DNA from: Microvirga lenta
GTDB taxonomy: Bacteria; Pseudomonadota; Alphaproteobacteria; Rhizobiales; Beijerinckiaceae
Length of the DNA stretch: 64,000 nucleotides
Assembly: GCF_020532555.1 (NCBI RefSeq)
Contig: NZ_JAJBBR010000016.1
Span: forward strand, 1 to 64,000
Reading direction: 5' to 3'
In this document: positions 61,414 through 64,000 of the stretch, in pieces
How positions within the stretch are numbered: the stretch's first letter is position 1
Layout of the letters: the number at the start of each line of letters is the position of its first letter
Translations under genes and position numbers: made by a program
Notes under the pieces: model-generated
What the model was told of the DNA's origin: nothing
Seen by the model: the letters and a program-made list of their open reading frames with translations, nothing else
Database searches by the model: none

Positions 61414-62175
61414 ATGACCGATAGCCTTGCCGCGTCAATCGCTGCCCTCAAGGAAATGGTTGATGAAGCCGGCCTCATCGCCGGCTTTACGGGAGCGGGC
61501 ATTTCCACCGAGAGCGGGGTGCCCGACTTCCGCTCGCCCAACAGCCCTTGGAAGCGCAATACGCCGATCCCTTTCGAGCTCTTCATGAGCAGCGAGGAGG
61601 CGAGGCGGGAGGCGTGGCGGCGGAAATTCGCCATGGACGATCTCTATCGAGGCGCTCGCCCCAACCGGGGACACCTCGGGCTGGCGTCTCTGGTCACATC
61701 CGGACGGATGCCGGCGGTGGTCACCCAGAACATCGACGGACTGCATCACGCATCGGGACTGGCCGATCACGAGGTCATCGAGCTGCACGGCAATGGGACC
61801 TATGCGAAGTGCCTGACCTGCGAACGGCCTCACGACTTGAGCTGGATCCGGTCGCAGCTCGAGGAGCACGGGAACCCGCCCCCATGCCGGGCCTGCGGCG
61901 GCATCCTGAAATCCGCGACGATCTCCTTCGGGCAGGCCATGCCTCGGGAGCCCATGCGCCGGGCACAGAAGCTCGCCTTGACGTGCGACCTCTTTCTCGT
62001 GGTCGGGTCCTCCCTGGTGGTTCATCCGGCTGCGGCCTTTCCGGCCGTGGCCAAGGAAAACGGCGCCAGGCTCGCGATCCTGAACCGCGACCCCACTCCG
62101 CTCGACGGGATTGCGGACCTGGTGGTCCGCGAAGATATCGGGGCCGTTCTGTCGGCTTTTATTGCAGGAAAATGA
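61414..62175 (+). CDS. Sirtuin-family NAD-dependent deacylase
   Basis: This encodes 253 aa. It removes acyl groups from Lys residues using NAD. GAGISTESGVPDFRSPN, TQNIDGLHHASGL, ELHGNGTYAKC (catalytic His) and a Cys4 zinc site (KCLTC and CRAC) are complete. The ATG at 61414 has no clear ribosome site; a TATA-like box precedes it. Confidence 0.92.
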   Translation: MTDSLAASIAALKEMVDEAGLIAGFTGAGISTESGVPDFRSPNSPWKRNTPIPFELFMSSEEARREAWRRKFAMDDLYRGARPNRGHLGLASLVTSGRMPAVVTQNIDGLHHASGLADHEVIELHGNGTYAKCLTCERPHDLSWIRSQLEEHGNPPPCRACGGILKSATISFGQAMPREPMRRAQKLALTCDLFLVVGSSLVVHPAAAFPAVAKENGARLAILNRDPTPLDGIADLVVREDIGAVLSAFIAGK

Positions 62176-62298
62176 GACGCTTAGGAATCCTGCGGAAAAA
62201 ACGTGCCTCCTGGAAGCGCGTTTCTGGCTTCCCCTGACTCAGGACGATGTTATCCTCTCGTTAAGAATCTGGTTTCTGATTCGAGTCTGGGTTTTTTC

Positions 62299-62919
62299 AT
62301 GACTAACGATTACGGCTCTAACTCATTCGCTCTTCGAGGAGAAACGGCTTCCTTCGACTCCGGTCGTCGGGAGGAGGCGCGCCCGGTCTCGGAGGAGAAT
62401 TCGCTCGAACTCGTTCAAGTCAGCGGTCACATCAAGTGGTTCGACGTGGCCAAGGGCTTCGGATTCATCGTGCCCGACAACGGTCTGCCGGACATCCTGC
62501 TGCACGTGACCTGCCTTCGGCGGGACGGGTATCAGGCGGCGAATGAAGGAGCGCGGATCGTCGTCGAGGCGGTGCAGCGCCCCCGGGGACTCCAGGCCTT
62601 CCGGATCCTCTCCCTCGACGAGTCGACGGCCCTCCATCCCTCGGAGCTTCCGCTGCCGCGCACCCATGTTCAGGTGGTGCCGACCAGCGGGTTGGAGCCG
62701 GCGGTGGTCAAGTGGTTCAACCGACTGCGTGGCTTCGGCTTCCTGACGCAAGGTGAGGGGAAGCCCGACATCTTCGTGCACATGGAAACGCTGCGGCGCT
62801 ACGGTATTGCCGAGCTCAAGCCCGGGGAGCAGGTCTTCGTGCGCTTCGGCGACGGCTCGAAGGGCCTGATGGCGGCCGAGGTTCGCTTGGCCGACATGTC
62901 CCTGCCGCACTCCCATTGA
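62299..62919 (+). CDS. Protein with two cold-shock domains
   Basis: This encodes 206 aa. CSD1 (about residues 42-110) has KWFDVAKGFGFIVPDNGLPDILLHV and CSD2 (about residues 138-203) has KWFNRLRGFGFLTQGEGKPDIFVHM, both with intact RNP1/RNP2 motifs. A linker of about 28 residues separates them. The N-terminal 40 residues are disordered. Double-CSD proteins are common in Rhizobiales as RNA chaperones. Translation of the next gene overlaps its stop. Confidence 0.88.
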   Translation: MTNDYGSNSFALRGETASFDSGRREEARPVSEENSLELVQVSGHIKWFDVAKGFGFIVPDNGLPDILLHVTCLRRDGYQAANEGARIVVEAVQRPRGLQAFRILSLDESTALHPSELPLPRTHVQVVPTSGLEPAVVKWFNRLRGFGFLTQGEGKPDIFVHMETLRRYGIAELKPGEQVFVRFGDGSKGLMAAEVRLADMSLPHSH

Positions 62920-63386
62920 TGAGCCGCAACGTGCCGCGCCTGCTCCGGGCCGTCGCCCTGACATGGGTCTTTTGCCTCGTGTTCGCGGGAGCGGTCTATG
63001 CCCAGGCCCTGGAGCCGCTGACCATCGTCCTGCAGAACGGCCAGAAGCAAAGCTTCCAGGTGGAGGTCGCCCGCACGGAGGCCGATCGTGCCCAAGGGCT
63101 CATGTTCCGGCGCTCCATGCCGGCCGACCAGGGCATGCTGTTCGATTTCGGGCGGGTCGAGCCGGTCTCCATGTGGATGCAGAACACCTACCTGCCCCTG
63201 GACATGCTTTTCGTCCGTCCCGACGGGTCCATCGCCCGGATCGCGGCCAATACGGAACCTTTGTCCACCCGCACCATTCCCTCTGGCGAGCCGGTTTTGG
63301 CCGTTCTGGAGCTGAATGCCGGTACGGCAGCTCGTCTGGGGATCAAGGCAGGGGATCGGATCGAGCATCCCCTGTTCAAGCGCTAG
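62919..63386 (+). CDS. Exported DUF192 protein
   Basis: This encodes 155 aa; ATG 62919 shares its A with the upstream TGA. A signal peptide covers about residues 1-28 (YAQ). DUF192 motifs are [27 protein letters not shown] and [20 protein letters not shown], and ends [16 protein letters not shown]. Function unknown; periplasmic. Confidence 0.87.
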   Translation: MSRNVPRLLRAVALTWVFCLVFAGAVYAQALEPLTIVLQNGQKQSFQVEVARTEADRAQGLMFRRSMPADQGMLFDFGRVEPVSMWMQNTYLPLDMLFVRPDGSIARIAANTEPLSTRTIPSGEPVLAVLELNAGTAARLGIKAGDRIEHPLFKR

Positions 63387-63446
63387 CGTTCTAGTGCTTG
63401 CTGACCCGGGGCTGCCGTGATAGCCAACACCTCTCGGTGACGAAGG

Positions 63447-63523
63447 CGGGGTGTAGCGCAGTCTGGTAGCGCATCTGCTTTGGGAGCAGAGGGTCGCGGG
63501 TTCAAATCCTGCCGCCCCGACCA
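63447..63523 (+). tRNA. tRNA-Pro (TGG)
   Basis: A 7-bp acceptor stem (CGGGGTG with CGCCCCG), discriminator A and encoded CCA; anticodon TGG at 63481-63483. Length 77 bases. Confidence 0.95.
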
Positions 63524-63560
63524 TCTCACCGGTGAAACATCAAGAGAGTGCCTGAACCCG

Positions 63561-63866
63561 ATGTCCGCACGGATTTACAAGCCAGCCAAATCCGCAATGC
63601 AGTCCGGCATGGCCCGGACCAAGCAGTGGCTCCTGGTCTTCGATCAGGACAGGCCGCGTGAGATCGAGCCGCTCATGGGCTGGACGAGCTCGGGCGATAC
63701 CCGCCAGCAGATTCGTCTCGGCTTCGACACGAAGGAAGAGGCCATTGCCTACGCGGAGCGCGAAGGCATCCCTTACCGGGTCGAGGAGCCGCACGAGGTC
63801 AAGCGGCGTACGATCTCCTATTCCGACAATTTCAAGTTCAATCGCGTCGAGCCCTGGACCCACTGA
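63561..63866 (+). CDS. NDUFS4-like complex I subunit (ETC C1 conserved region)
   Basis: This encodes 101 aa from the ATG at 63561. [60 protein letters not shown] and FSYSDNF-like [16 protein letters not shown] match the accessory subunit of complex I found in alphaproteobacteria and mitochondria. It stabilises the peripheral arm of NADH dehydrogenase. Confidence 0.92.
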   Translation: MSARIYKPAKSAMQSGMARTKQWLLVFDQDRPREIEPLMGWTSSGDTRQQIRLGFDTKEEAIAYAEREGIPYRVEEPHEVKRRTISYSDNFKFNRVEPWTH

Positions 63867-63884
63867 GGTCCAGTCTCGGACGAA

Positions 63885-63961
63885 GGCCCCGTAGCTCAGC
63901 TGGATAGAGCAACTGCCTTCTAAGCAGTAGGTCGCAGGTTCGAGCCCTGCCGGGGTCGCCA
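63885..63961 (+). tRNA. tRNA-Arg (TCT)
   Basis: A 7-bp acceptor stem (GGCCCCG with CGGGGTC, one G-T), discriminator G and encoded CCA; anticodon TCT at 63919-63921. Length 77 bases. Confidence 0.95.
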
Positions 63962-64000
63962 CTCAATGCTTCGCGCAGGAACCCCTGAAACCGCGCGCAG

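Noticed and set aside
1..64000. CRISPR arrays, insertion sequences, integrases or prophage genes
   Set aside because: No regularly spaced repeats, transposase or integrase motifs, or terminal inverted repeats were seen on either strand; the three tRNAs show no adjacent integrase.

Overview
The window is high-GC alphaproteobacterial DNA, most likely from a Hyphomicrobiales (Rhizobiales) bacterium near Methylobacteriaceae (Microvirga or Methylobacterium type). That guess rests on a permuted two-piece tmRNA, DUF6894, DUF1236, BA14K and DUF3309 proteins, an EcfG-type promoter, a class I PHA synthase, an NDUFS4-like complex I subunit and a Cox15-type haem A synthase. No phage, insertion sequence, CRISPR array or rRNA is visible. 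It reads as ordinary chromosome with a stress-related accessory region at the left.

Region 1-13.7 kb is a stress and envelope island. It holds five PRC-barrel proteins (one cut by the left edge), a membrane-anchored coiled-coil protein, a DUF1236 protein, a DegP/HtrA protease, two convergent Crp/Fnr regulators, a DUF6894 protein, Cu-Zn superoxide dismutase, a 50-residue DUF3309 protein, a Ser/Gly-rich secreted protein and a phospholipase D-type cardiolipin synthase. Two decayed transporter genes follow. One of them carries two mutually compensating homopolymer frameshifts.

Region 13.7-26.1 kb is a catabolic island. A dipeptide-type ABC importer operon that ends in an RpiR/SIS regulator is divergent from an amidohydrolase (COG3964 type), a RidA protein and a D-threonine-aldolase/D-serine-dehydratase-type PLP enzyme. 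A cyclase-family hydrolase, a PLP aminotransferase and an RraA-family protein follow. Import and breakdown of an acylated or D-configured amino or hydroxy acid is the simplest reading.

Region 26.1-38.3 kb holds tmRNA, a BA14K protein, a three-gene signalling operon (cofactor-less SUOX-fold protein, PAS histidine kinase, REC-PAS-LuxR regulator), small envelope proteins, haem A synthase, a second DUF1236 protein behind a consensus EcfG promoter, an orphan ParA ATPase, metY behind a promoter with an embedded palindrome, a CoA-binding protein, a thioesterase and a glutathione transferase.

Region 38.3-49 kb starts with rplM-rpsI. Next is a three-gene redox module: a pentahaem cytochrome c, a DUF3365 haem protein and a small four-helix protein whose histidine spacing copies the cytochrome b core. 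I consider this the most interesting locus. argC, pcm, a fumarylacetoacetase-family hydrolase, a FadL-type porin and phaC follow.

Region 49-64 kb is metabolic and housekeeping: an aminotransferase, homoserine dehydrogenase, glpX, a GNAT protein, recJ, tRNA-Glu, a second DUF6894 protein, an RNase Z-like hydrolase with a KDPGal aldolase, an Lrp-controlled ornithine aminotransferase/arginase pair, a DUF1624 membrane protein with a Cys-rich tail, a sirtuin, a double cold-shock protein, a DUF192 protein, tRNA-Pro, an NDUFS4-like protein and tRNA-Arg.
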